DNA from: Candidatus Parabacteroides intestinavium
Lineage (GTDB): Bacteria; Bacteroidota; Bacteroidia; Bacteroidales; Tannerellaceae
Direction of reading: 5' to 3'
Length of the DNA stretch: 6,090 nt
Assembly (NCBI GenBank): GCA_019118725.1
Contig: DWYO01000066.1
Coordinates: 1 to 6,090 of the forward strand
Position numbers and translations under genes: made by a program. Each line of letters starts with the position of its first letter. Position 1 is the first letter of the stretch. Below are positions 1 through 6,028 of the stretch, piece by piece. The notes under the pieces are model-generated. The model made no database searches, was not told the origin of the DNA, and worked only from the letters and a program-made list of their open reading frames with translations.

Positions 1-21
1 TTCAATTAAATATTACAAATT

Positions 22-1272
22 ATGACAATTGATCAATTTAACTTTGCCGGAAAAAAGGCAATTGTACGTGTTGACTTCAACGTACCTTTGAATGAAGAAG
101 GAAAAATTACAGATGACACTCGTATCCGCGGTGCTCTGCCTACTCTGAAGAAAATCTTGGCCGATGGGGGTAGCTTGATTATCATGTCTCACATGGGCAA
201 ACCGAAAGGTAAAGTAAATGCGAAATATTCTTTGAGCCAGATTGTAGACGCCGTATCAGCTGCATTAGGCGTTCCGGTACAATTCGCTCCGGATTGCGCA
301 AAGGCATCTGAACAGGCCGCTGCATTGAAACCGGGTGAAGTCCTGTTATTGGAAAACTTGCGTTTCTATCCGGAAGAGGAAGGCAAACCGGTAGGTATCG
401 AAAAGGAAGATCCTGCTTACGAAGAGGCTAAGAAGGAAATGAAAGCACGTCAGAAAGAATTCGCCAAGACATTGGCTTCGTATGCTGATTGCTATGTGAA
501 TGATGCCTTCGGTACAGCTCACCGTAAACATGCATCTACGGCTGTTATTGCCGATTACTTTGACGCAGACCACAAGATGCTGGGTTATCTGATGGAAAAA
601 GAGGTTCAGGCCGTTGACAACGTATTGAGCAACATCAAGCGTCCGTTTACCGCTATCATGGGTGGTTCGAAAGTATCTACGAAGATCGGTATCATTGAGA
701 ACCTGATGGACAAGGTAGATAACTTGATTTTGTGTGGCGGTATGACTTATACATTCGCTAAGGCATTAGGCGGAAAGATCGGTATGTCTATCTGCGAAGA
801 TGATAAGCTGGATCTGGCGTTAGACATCATCGCTAAGGCTAAGGCTAAAGGTGTGAACTTGGTATTGGGTTCGGATTGTGTAGCCGCTGACGCATTCTCT
901 AACGATGCAAATACGATGGTTTGCCCGGCTAATGATGTACCTGATGGTTGGGAAGGTCTGGATGCAGGTCCTGAAACCCGCAAGGCATTCGCAGATGCTA
1001 TCAAGGGTGCGAAGACTATCTTGTGGAACGGCCCGGCTGGTGTATTCGAATTCGATAATTTCACGGCTGGTTCTCGTGCTATTGCCGATGCTATTGCAGA
1101 AGCTACCGCTAACGGTGCATTCTCCTTGATTGGTGGTGGTGATTCTGTAGCTTGCATCAACAAGTTCGGTATGGCAGACAAAGTATCTTATATCTCTACA
1201 GGTGGTGGTGCATTGCTGGAAGCTATCGAAGGTAAGGTTCTTCCGGGTATCGCGGCTATCAAGGGTGAATAA
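22..1272 (+). CDS. pgk: Phosphoglycerate kinase
   Basis: Cytosolic glycolytic enzyme that transfers phosphate between 1,3-bisphosphoglycerate and ADP to give 3-phosphoglycerate and ATP, reversibly. The 416 residues carry the family motifs in order: the N-terminal VRVDFNVPL (15-23) with substrate-binding Asp18 and Asn20, SHMGKP (56-61, Lys60 where many homologues have Arg), ENLRFYPEEE (111-120) with Arg114, DAFGTAHRKHAS (161-172) with Arg168, GGSKVSTKI (214-222) with the nucleotide-contacting Lys217, WNGPAGVFE (335-343), and the phosphate-binding glycines of GGGDS (371-375) and STGGG (392-396). The protein is somewhat longer than the roughly 390 residues of E. coli Pgk; the extra length is mainly a charged stretch at about 120-149. 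The ATG at 22 gives the expected N-terminus. Only 21 A/T-rich bases precede it, with no Shine-Dalgarno sequence, and its promoter lies outside the window. Both lobes are complete and identity is very secure. Confidence 0.98.
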   Translation: MTIDQFNFAGKKAIVRVDFNVPLNEEGKITDDTRIRGALPTLKKILADGGSLIIMSHMGKPKGKVNAKYSLSQIVDAVSAALGVPVQFAPDCAKASEQAAALKPGEVLLLENLRFYPEEEGKPVGIEKEDPAYEEAKKEMKARQKEFAKTLASYADCYVNDAFGTAHRKHASTAVIADYFDADHKMLGYLMEKEVQAVDNVLSNIKRPFTAIMGGSKVSTKIGIIENLMDKVDNLILCGGMTYTFAKALGGKIGMSICEDDKLDLALDIIAKAKAKGVNLVLGSDCVAADAFSNDANTMVCPANDVPDGWEGLDAGPETRKAFADAIKGAKTILWNGPAGVFEFDNFTAGSRAIADAIAEATANGAFSLIGGGDSVACINKFGMADKVSYISTGGGALLEAIEGKVLPGIAAIKGE

Positions 1273-1290
1273 GATTTCTTTTTTTATACG

Positions 1291-1332
1291 AATGGGGCTG
1301 TGTCAAAATGAATGTTTTGATGCAGCCCCATT
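1291..1332. repeat. Interrupted palindrome downstream of pgk
   Basis: AATGGGGCTG (1291-1300) pairs perfectly with CAGCCCCATT (1323-1332). After a TG/TG mismatch, TCAAAA (1303-1308) pairs with TTTTGA (1315-1320) around a 6-nt loop. A T-rich run (1274-1285) precedes the structure and only TTAA follows, so on the + strand it is not a textbook intrinsic terminator by itself. In RNA it would still be a strong 3' stem that could protect the pgk mRNA end. The GGGGCTGTGTCAAAA arm resembles sequences I associate with Bacteroidetes insertion-sequence ends and intergenic repeats; that resemblance is from memory and unverified. Confidence 0.75.
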
Positions 1333-1334
1333 AA

Positions 1335-1364
1335 GGTGTGATGACACACCGTCATTTTTGTTTT
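1335..1364 (+). terminator. Probable pgk transcription terminator
   Basis: A 6-bp stem, GGTGTG (1335-1340) with CACACC (1345-1350), closes a 4-nt ATGA loop. It is followed after four bases by a T-rich tail (1355-1364, TTTTTGTTTT). Together with the larger stem just upstream it is well placed to end the pgk transcript before the hexosaminidase gene. The stem is short, so efficiency is uncertain. Confidence 0.5.
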
Positions 1365-1400
1365 CTCGAAAAATATGATTATACCCTAAAAAACACATAG

Positions 1401-3593
1401 ATGAAACGAATACTATCTACTCTTTTATTATCTTGTAGCTTGACTTGTTTTGCGACACAAGAAATAACCATCATTCCTAAACCTATCCAATTGACACAAG
1501 AGCAAGGAACTTTTATCCTTCGTCCGCAAACCCTTATTACCTATGAAACCGGCCTCCGTCTGCAAGCTTCTTATTTACAAGAGGTACTGGGCGGCTCTAC
1601 GGGATGGGACTTGAAGCTGGTCGAAGGAAACGCGCAGGAGGGTTCTATCCATTTGGCATTTGACCCCTCGAAAAAGCAGGCGGAGAGTTATGGCTTAGAG
1701 GTCGGTCCGGAAGGGGTACGGATATCCGGGGCTGATACCGGAGGGGTTTTTTACGGAATACAGACGTTATTGCAATTGTTCCCCGCCGAAGTGTATAGCG
1801 TGGTCCGCCAGAAGAACATGGATTGGGTGATCCCGGCCGTTACGATATTTGACGCCCCCTCACACCCTTGGCGAGGTATGATGCTTGATGTGGCGCGTTA
1901 TTTTCACGATAAAGATTTCGTCAAGAAATATATCGACATGATGGCCATGTACAAGATGAACAAACTCCAGTTCCATTTGATAGATGACTCCGGTTGGCGT
2001 TTGGAAATCAAGAAATATCCTTTATTGACGGAGATCGGTGCCTGGGCCGGTAAAGACCAGAATCGGTTGGGCGGGTATTACACCCAAGAAGATATCAAGG
2101 AGATCATCGAATATGCCCAAGTACGTAATGTGGAGATTATCCCTGAGATAGAATTTCCCGCACACATGCTATCGGCCGTAGCCGCTTATCCCTGGCTTAG
2201 TTGCAAAGGGGAGCCTCGTGAGGTCCCCATGCAGCATTTCATCAGCCGGGATCTGATTTGTGTCGGAAAGGAATCCTCATTCCAATTCCTTCAAGATGTG
2301 CTGGACGAGACGGTCGCGCTATTCCCCTCCCGCTATATCAATATCGGAGGAGATGAGGCCGTATATGATAATTGGGAAACCTGCCCGAAGTGCCAGGCCG
2401 TAATGAAAAAACAGGGCCTGAAAAAAGCATCCGAATTGCAAGGATACCTGACAAACCGTGTGCTTCAGATGATGAAGGAGAAGAACCGGACGATTATCGG
2501 ATGGGAGGAAATCATCCAACGCGGAAAACTGGATGGACGGGTGGTCGCGCTCATCTGGCATAACGAGAGCGATACGATGATAGCCGTAAACAATAATCAT
2601 TTGGCTATTCTTACCCCGGCTACACACGCTTACCTGGATTTTCCGGAGAGCAAGACCCCGGGCGAGGTGAAGGCGGCCACCTGGATGCCACCTATCTCGG
2701 TCGAGAAGAGCTACTCGTTGGCGGCCAAGGATTACTCGCCTACCTCACACGTCATTGGAATACAGGGGTGTCTATGGTCTGATCAATTCATACACGGGAC
2801 TATCCTGCAAGAGATCGCCCCGCTTAACGAGAACCGGGCGGAAAATTATGTGGAATACTTCACCTTCCCTCGTCTTCTGGCATTGGCCGAGGTGGGCTGG
2901 ACGAAGGAATCCGCTCGCGAATACAAGGATTTCGCACATCGTCTGACCTACCATTACGCGCGCCTGGACCAGAAGGAATGCAATTACCGGGTGCCGGAAC
3001 CTACCATCGTTTCGATGCAGGAGACAGATCAGGGCGTGACGTTCTCTTTGGCTGAGAGTGTGAACGGAGCACCGATCCGCTATACGACGAACGGGAATTA
3101 CCCGACTATCCATTCGCCTCTGTACACCGGGCCGGTTACCGTAAGCAACAAGAATAATTTCCGGGCGATTACGGTTGTCAATGACCGGCATTACTCTTTG
3201 CCGATTTATTTCGCATACGATTATTCGGAATACAAGCAATACGGGGAATTTACGGCCGACTGGCGCCCATCCAATGTGCAAGCGGACAAAGCCTCTGTTT
3301 GGAAGATCGATGCTACCGGGAAAATCTCCGGAAATGGCATGTATGAGGTTACACTGGTCCAAACGGACGGAACGAATAGCCTGAAAGTTGATGGCATTAA
3401 GGTCTTGAAGCGGGATGAATTGTTGGAGAAGATTAAGGACATGCAATCGGTCAACAAGCAACATATCGTGACATATCGCTTCCCGATCAAGTCCTTCGAG
3501 GCCGGAACTCCCTTCTATCTTGAGATGCAGATCTACGGAGATGGAGGGAATAACACCAACGGGGCTGTATTCATCAAGAAAGTGAACGAATAA
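1401..3593 (+). CDS. Secreted GH20 beta-N-acetylhexosaminidase, multidomain
   Basis: Exo-acting glycosidase predicted to remove terminal beta-linked GlcNAc or GalNAc by substrate-assisted catalysis. Residues 1-18 form a type I signal peptide (Lys-Arg, a leucine-rich core, likely cleavage after CFA), so the enzyme is exported; the cysteines there do not make a good lipobox. Residues 20-150 match the GH20 N-terminal alpha/beta domain (TIIPKP start, GGVFYGIQTLLQL). The catalytic barrel spans about 155-505: HPWRGMMLD with substrate-binding Arg158, FHLIDDSGWRLEIKKYP (191-207), PEIEFPAH (248-255), the catalytic pair Asp318-Glu319 in NIGGDEA, Tyr411, and conserved Trp386, Trp428, Trp459 and Trp500. 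Residues 531-607 resemble the chitobiase/hexosaminidase C-terminal domain (IRYTTNGNYPT), and 608-730 form a further beta-rich module of uncertain family. No Shine-Dalgarno sequence precedes the ATG, and no SusC/SusD or other glycan gene is adjacent, so the precise substrate cannot be told. It is probably transcribed alone. Confidence 0.95.
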   Translation: MKRILSTLLLSCSLTCFATQEITIIPKPIQLTQEQGTFILRPQTLITYETGLRLQASYLQEVLGGSTGWDLKLVEGNAQEGSIHLAFDPSKKQAESYGLEVGPEGVRISGADTGGVFYGIQTLLQLFPAEVYSVVRQKNMDWVIPAVTIFDAPSHPWRGMMLDVARYFHDKDFVKKYIDMMAMYKMNKLQFHLIDDSGWRLEIKKYPLLTEIGAWAGKDQNRLGGYYTQEDIKEIIEYAQVRNVEIIPEIEFPAHMLSAVAAYPWLSCKGEPREVPMQHFISRDLICVGKESSFQFLQDVLDETVALFPSRYINIGGDEAVYDNWETCPKCQAVMKKQGLKKASELQGYLTNRVLQMMKEKNRTIIGWEEIIQRGKLDGRVVALIWHNESDTMIAVNNNHLAILTPATHAYLDFPESKTPGEVKAATWMPPISVEKSYSLAAKDYSPTSHVIGIQGCLWSDQFIHGTILQEIAPLNENRAENYVEYFTFPRLLALAEVGWTKESAREYKDFAHRLTYHYARLDQKECNYRVPEPTIVSMQETDQGVTFSLAESVNGAPIRYTTNGNYPTIHSPLYTGPVTVSNKNNFRAITVVNDRHYSLPIYFAYDYSEYKQYGEFTADWRPSNVQADKASVWKIDATGKISGNGMYEVTLVQTDGTNSLKVDGIKVLKRDELLEKIKDMQSVNKQHIVTYRFPIKSFEAGTPFYLEMQIYGDGGNNTNGAVFIKKVNE

Positions 3594-3601
3594 GCATACA
3601 T

Positions 3602-3668
3602 TGAAAGTTGAAAAGAGAAAATATCCGCATGGTAATTTTCAATTTTCAACTTTCAGCTTTTAATTTTT
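3602..3668 (+). terminator. Inverted repeat with T-rich tail between convergent genes
   Basis: TGAAAGTTGAAAA (3602-3614) and TTTTCAACTTTCA (3643-3655) are perfect 13-bp complements separated by 28 nt. Inside the loop a second stem, GAAAAT (3617-3622) with ATTTTC (3635-3640), can form. On the + strand the stem is followed by GCTTTTAATTTTT, which suits termination of the hexosaminidase transcript. On the - strand, A/T-rich pyrD 3' sequence enters the stem but no T run leaves it, so two-way function is less certain. Confidence 0.6.
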
Positions 3669-3684
3669 AATTTTTAATTTTTAA
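3658..3684. repeat. Tandem 7-mer repeat (TTTTTAA, nearly four copies)
   Basis: TTTTAA (3658-3663) is followed by three exact TTTTTAA units (3664-3670, 3671-3677, 3678-3684). The last unit contains the reverse complement of the pyrD stop codon TAA (3681-3683), so the array begins inside the end of pyrD and runs toward the inverted repeat. It reads ATTAAAA-type repeats on the - strand. Slippage could change its copy number, but because the repeat starts at the stop codon, a change should alter little of PyrD itself. Confidence 0.8.
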
Positions 3685-4592
3685 TTCTCCAACGCCCCTA
3701 TAATCTCACGTACGGACTTGAATCCGTGCCGCTCACAATAATCGTTGATTCCATCGATTACCTTTATCGAGATAGTCGGGTCAATGAAGTTATAAGTCCC
3801 TATCTGGATGGCCGTAGCCCCCGCCAGCATAAACTCTACCGCATCTTTCCAATTAGAAATACCCCCCAATCCGATAATAGGAATCTTGACCGCTTTCGAG
3901 GTCTGCCATACCATACGGAGAGCTACCGGCTTGACACAAGGACCGGATAATCCTCCGGTTACGGTAGACAATACAGGTCTGCGCTTCTCGGCATCGATAG
4001 CCATCCCCAGCATCGTGTTGATAAGCGATACGGCATCCGCGCCCTCGGCTTCTACGGCACGGGCTATCTCCGTGATATCCGTCACATTAGGAGACAACTT
4101 GACGATAAGCGTCTTCGGATAAACCCGGCGTACGGCACGCACCACCTCGGCCGCACCGGCACACGTTACCCCAAAAGCCATTCCCCCTGATTTTACATTC
4201 GGGCACGAGATATTCAGCTCGATGGCGGGTATCTTCTCCAGCTCGGCTATACGCTCCGCACAAGCCACGTAGGTCTCAACCGTCGATCCGCTTACGTTCA
4301 CGATCATATTCGTATCAATATCCTTGATTTGCGGGTAGATATGCTCGGCAAAATACTCCGACCCCTTATTCTGGAGTCCGACCGCATTCAACATTCCCGA
4401 AGGAGTCTCGGCCATACGCGGATAAGGATTCCCTTTGCGTGGATGATAGGTAGTACCCTTCACGAAAATCCCACCCAAACGGGAGATATCCATGAAATCA
4501 GCATACTCTATTCCATATCCGAATGTTCCGGATGCCGTCATAACCGGATTTTTCAACGGCAAATTTCCTATGTTTACACTTAATTCAGCCAT
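3681..4592 (-). CDS. pyrD: Dihydroorotate dehydrogenase (NAD+), catalytic subunit, class 1B
   Basis: FMN-containing subunit that oxidises dihydroorotate to orotate in de novo pyrimidine synthesis, passing electrons to PyrK and then NAD+. The 303 residues are full length for the PyrDB type. Visible features are NPVMTASGTFGYG (15-27), the FMN contact FVKGTT (43-48), GMLNAVGLQN (66-75), and NISCPNVKSGG (127-137) with Cys130 as the catalytic base. Cys rather than Ser marks class 1. Further motifs are VKLSPN (164-169), VSLINT (188-193), GGLSGP (213-218), and the FMN phosphate loops GLGGI (241-245) and QIGTYNF (263-269). There is no N-terminal membrane segment, so the protein is cytosolic. Its ATG lies inside the end of pyrK (13-nt overlap), which supports both the start choice and translational coupling. 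The neighbouring electron-transfer subunit supports class 1B over the fumarate-using class 1A. Confidence 0.97.
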   Translation of the reverse strand: MAELSVNIGNLPLKNPVMTASGTFGYGIEYADFMDISRLGGIFVKGTTYHPRKGNPYPRMAETPSGMLNAVGLQNKGSEYFAEHIYPQIKDIDTNMIVNVSGSTVETYVACAERIAELEKIPAIELNISCPNVKSGGMAFGVTCAGAAEVVRAVRRVYPKTLIVKLSPNVTDITEIARAVEAEGADAVSLINTMLGMAIDAEKRRPVLSTVTGGLSGPCVKPVALRMVWQTSKAVKIPIIGLGGISNWKDAVEFMLAGATAIQIGTYNFIDPTISIKVIDGINDYCERHGFKSVREIIGALEN

Positions 4593-5359
4593 GATAATTT
4601 TTCTATATTAAATACAGGACCTTCGGTACATACACATACATGATTTTCGTCTTTCAGTTTCTCCACGCAACATAAGCACGCGCCTATGCCACATGCCATT
4701 GTATTCTCCAGAGAGACCTCGCACGGGATGGATTCGCCGGACGCATAACGCGCCACCGCCATCATCATCGGCTTCGGTCCGCACGTCCAAATCCGGTCAA
4801 AACGGGTAGATTTCAGGACGGAATGATTCGTCACATACCCCTTTTCACCCATTGATCCATCCTCGGTGGTCACATAGACCTCACCATACTGGCGGAATTG
4901 ATCCATCTGCAACAGGTCTTTTTCAGACCGTGCTCCCAACAAAAAGGTCGGCATAAATCCGGCCGAATATAGGCATGAACCCAGATAAAGCATCGGAGCA
5001 GTTCCCACGCCTCCGCCTATCAAAAGCAGCTTTTCGTTCTTGTCTTGAGGCATCGTGAAGCCATTTCCCAAAGGCAGGATGACATTCAACGTCTCGCCCA
5101 CACGGGCCTCGGCCAACGTACGTGTACCGTCACCTACCAATTGTATCAAAAGCCATAACTCATTGCGCTCTTTATCCACATAATTGATGGAAATAGGACG
5201 GCGCAGGAAAGTCGTAGGCGAATGTTCCACCCTGATCTGGACGAATTGCCCCGGACACATCTCCGGCAGGTTATCGTCCGCCTTTAGTTTCAATAGGCAA
5301 TAATTCTGATGAAGCCGGCTGTTCTCGGCCACCTTCATGTCAAGCATATACTTCTTCAT
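4580..5359 (-). CDS. pyrK: Dihydroorotate dehydrogenase electron-transfer subunit (FAD, 2Fe-2S)
   Basis: PyrK partners PyrD in the class 1B enzyme and carries electrons from FMN through a 2Fe-2S cluster and FAD to NAD+. In the 259 residues, a ferredoxin-reductase-like FAD domain (about 1-100) shows PGQFVQIRV (36-44) and the FAD motif RRPISIN (53-59). The nucleotide domain (about 108-205) shows LLIGGGVGTAPM (112-123) and CGPKPMM (193-199). The C-terminal cluster region has Cys223-x4-Cys228-x2-Cys231, and Cys244 in VCTEGPVF is the probable fourth ligand. Extra cysteines at 230 and 242 sit beside the ligands. The ATG at 5359 was chosen because the family fold begins within a few residues; Met5 or Met8 are possible but less likely. 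The gene lies upstream of pyrD in the same operon and 69 nt downstream of the HTH gene. The leader has no Shine-Dalgarno sequence, as is usual for Bacteroidetes. Confidence 0.96.
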   Translation of the reverse strand: MKKYMLDMKVAENSRLHQNYCLLKLKADDNLPEMCPGQFVQIRVEHSPTTFLRRPISINYVDKERNELWLLIQLVGDGTRTLAEARVGETLNVILPLGNGFTMPQDKNEKLLLIGGGVGTAPMLYLGSCLYSAGFMPTFLLGARSEKDLLQMDQFRQYGEVYVTTEDGSMGEKGYVTNHSVLKSTRFDRIWTCGPKPMMMAVARYASGESIPCEVSLENTMACGIGACLCCVEKLKDENHVCVCTEGPVFNIEKLSWLN

Positions 5360-5384
5360 ATAAGATTATTACAAAAATTCCACA

Positions 5385-5400
5385 CAAAGATACAAAGATA
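5385..5400 (-). promoter_or_regulatory. Tandem -7 boxes, probable pyrKD promoter
   Basis: Read on the - strand, two adjacent exact TATCTTTG octamers (5400-5393 and 5392-5385) match the Bacteroidetes sigma-ABfr -7 consensus TAnnTTTG. The start of transcription would fall roughly 15-30 nt before the pyrK ATG. No clean -33 TTTG is present; the nearest TTG (5427-5425) is about 24 nt from the first box, longer than usual. The octamers imply a pyrKD promoter independent of the HTH gene, but with only half of the consensus convincing. Confidence 0.5.
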
Positions 5401-5428
5401 TAGGGAAAAAACACGCATTTCCTCCAAG

Positions 5429-5884
5429 TTATTCCTTGCCCGGCTTTTCGGGCACGAAGGTCTCGAACGTATTGTCGGAATAGAAAACCATGATACGCTC
5501 CACCCTTTTGGGCGTACTTCCCGGCTGAACGGCGGGCATGGAGGGAGGTTCGGCAATGGGAGAATCCTCTTCTCCCTTGGGCGCCCCGTTTCCCTCCTCC
5601 GGACCGGTGAGCAATCGGATTTCCGGAGGCGTAGAGGAAGGAGATTGCCGGAACAGGTCGTTCCCCTCGGCACCGGCACGGAGCATTTCCCCCTTGCCGA
5701 AGAGCAACCAGTCGGGATCAATATAGGGGAACCGGTGCAATATTTTTAACATGACATCCAGGCTTGGATTATTCCTCCCGGAAATGATATGCGACATGGC
5801 CGCACGCTGGATTCCGATAGCCGCCGAGAATTGCGCCTGCCCCATGCCTTCATGTTCCATCACTTTGATAATGCGTTCTTTCAT
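5429..5884 (-). CDS. Small XRE-family helix-turn-helix regulator
   Basis: Predicted DNA-binding protein of 151 residues. An XRE/Cro-CI type HTH lies at about 3-55: helix 2 around QAQFSAAIG (16-24) and recognition helix around RAAMSHIISG (27-36), followed by NNPSLDVMLKILHRFPYIDPDWLLFG, a typical ending of this domain. Residues 68-126 are a Pro/Gly/Glu/Ser-rich linker with no visible fold. The C-terminal KRVERIMVFYSDNTFETF (126-143) looks like a short conserved beta-rich tail. There is no S24 peptidase or ligand-binding domain. I chose the ATG at 5884 because the HTH begins right there. The same frame extends to a TTG at 5962, but that would add 26 unfamiliar residues and leave almost no leader after the putative promoter. 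The gene lies 69 nt upstream of pyrK on the same strand with no strong terminator between (only GGAAA/TTTCC at 5404-5408 and 5418-5422), so read-through is possible. Its target is unknown; autoregulation is a reasonable guess. Confidence 0.88.
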   Translation of the reverse strand: MKERIIKVMEHEGMGQAQFSAAIGIQRAAMSHIISGRNNPSLDVMLKILHRFPYIDPDWLLFGKGEMLRAGAEGNDLFRQSPSSTPPEIRLLTGPEEGNGAPKGEEDSPIAEPPSMPAVQPGSTPKRVERIMVFYSDNTFETFVPEKPGKE

Positions 5885-5974
5885 CTTATCATCGTTTTTT
5901 TTACTTATCCATCCATTCAAATAGCTGCCATTTTGTCCTATTATGGCAAAATTGGGCTCCAAAATTAGATGTTA

Positions 5975-6008
5975 CAAAGATAAACATTAATTTTGATACA
6001 AAACCAAA
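5975..6008 (-). promoter_or_regulatory. Probable promoter of the HTH gene
   Basis: On the - strand an exact TATCTTTG (5982-5975) fits the -7 consensus TAnnTTTG. Candidate -33 TTTG elements lie at 6008-6005 (22-nt gap) and 6002-5999 (16-nt gap), on either side of the usual spacing near 19-20. Transcription from here would give a leader of about 85 nt before the ATG at 5884. The -7 match is good; the -33 assignment is uncertain. Confidence 0.5.
5991..6003. promoter_or_regulatory. TTTTG-ATA-CAAAA dyad, candidate operator
   Basis: Two perfect 5-bp arms, TTTTG (5991-5995) and CAAAA (5999-6003), are separated by ATA. The dyad sits just upstream of the -7 box of the putative HTH promoter, where a dimeric HTH repressor would block RNA polymerase. 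The arms are short and A/T-rich, so chance is a real alternative. Confidence 0.35.
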
Positions 6009-6028
6009 CAATGATAGAAAAATATACA

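Noticed and set aside
833..853. Short GCTAAG triplet-pair repeat in pgk
   Set aside because: It encodes Ala-Lys-Ala-Lys within a normal Pgk helix; codon preference explains it.
747..1181. 144-codon open frame antisense to pgk
   Set aside because: Low-complexity Ala/Ser/Pro translation produced by the codon bias of pgk; no motif or start signal.
1357..1381. Possible hexosaminidase promoter (TTTG at 1357-1360, TATGATTA at 1374-1381)
   Set aside because: The second element matches TAnnTTTG poorly and the gap is only 13 nt. A promoter must exist near here, but I cannot place it.
2772..3464. 230-codon open frame on the - strand inside the hexosaminidase gene
   Set aside because: It lies opposite the GH20 C-terminal coding region, shows no recognisable domain and is Arg/Val/Ile-rich like typical antisense shadows; the + strand frame is clearly real.
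5404..5422. Terminator between the HTH gene and pyrK
   Set aside because: The GGAAA/TTTCC stem is only 5 bp and, on the - strand, is followed by CCTATATC rather than a T run, so it is too weak to call.
5356..5721. 121-codon - strand frame overlapping the HTH gene
   Set aside because: It is out of frame with the HTH coding sequence, Arg/Pro/Ser-rich without a domain, and explained by the G/C-rich linker codons.
5309..5749. 146-codon + strand frame across the HTH-pyrK junction
   Set aside because: It overlaps two supported genes and the promoter boxes, and is Arg/Gly-rich with no domain. The HTH motif on the opposite strand is convincing.
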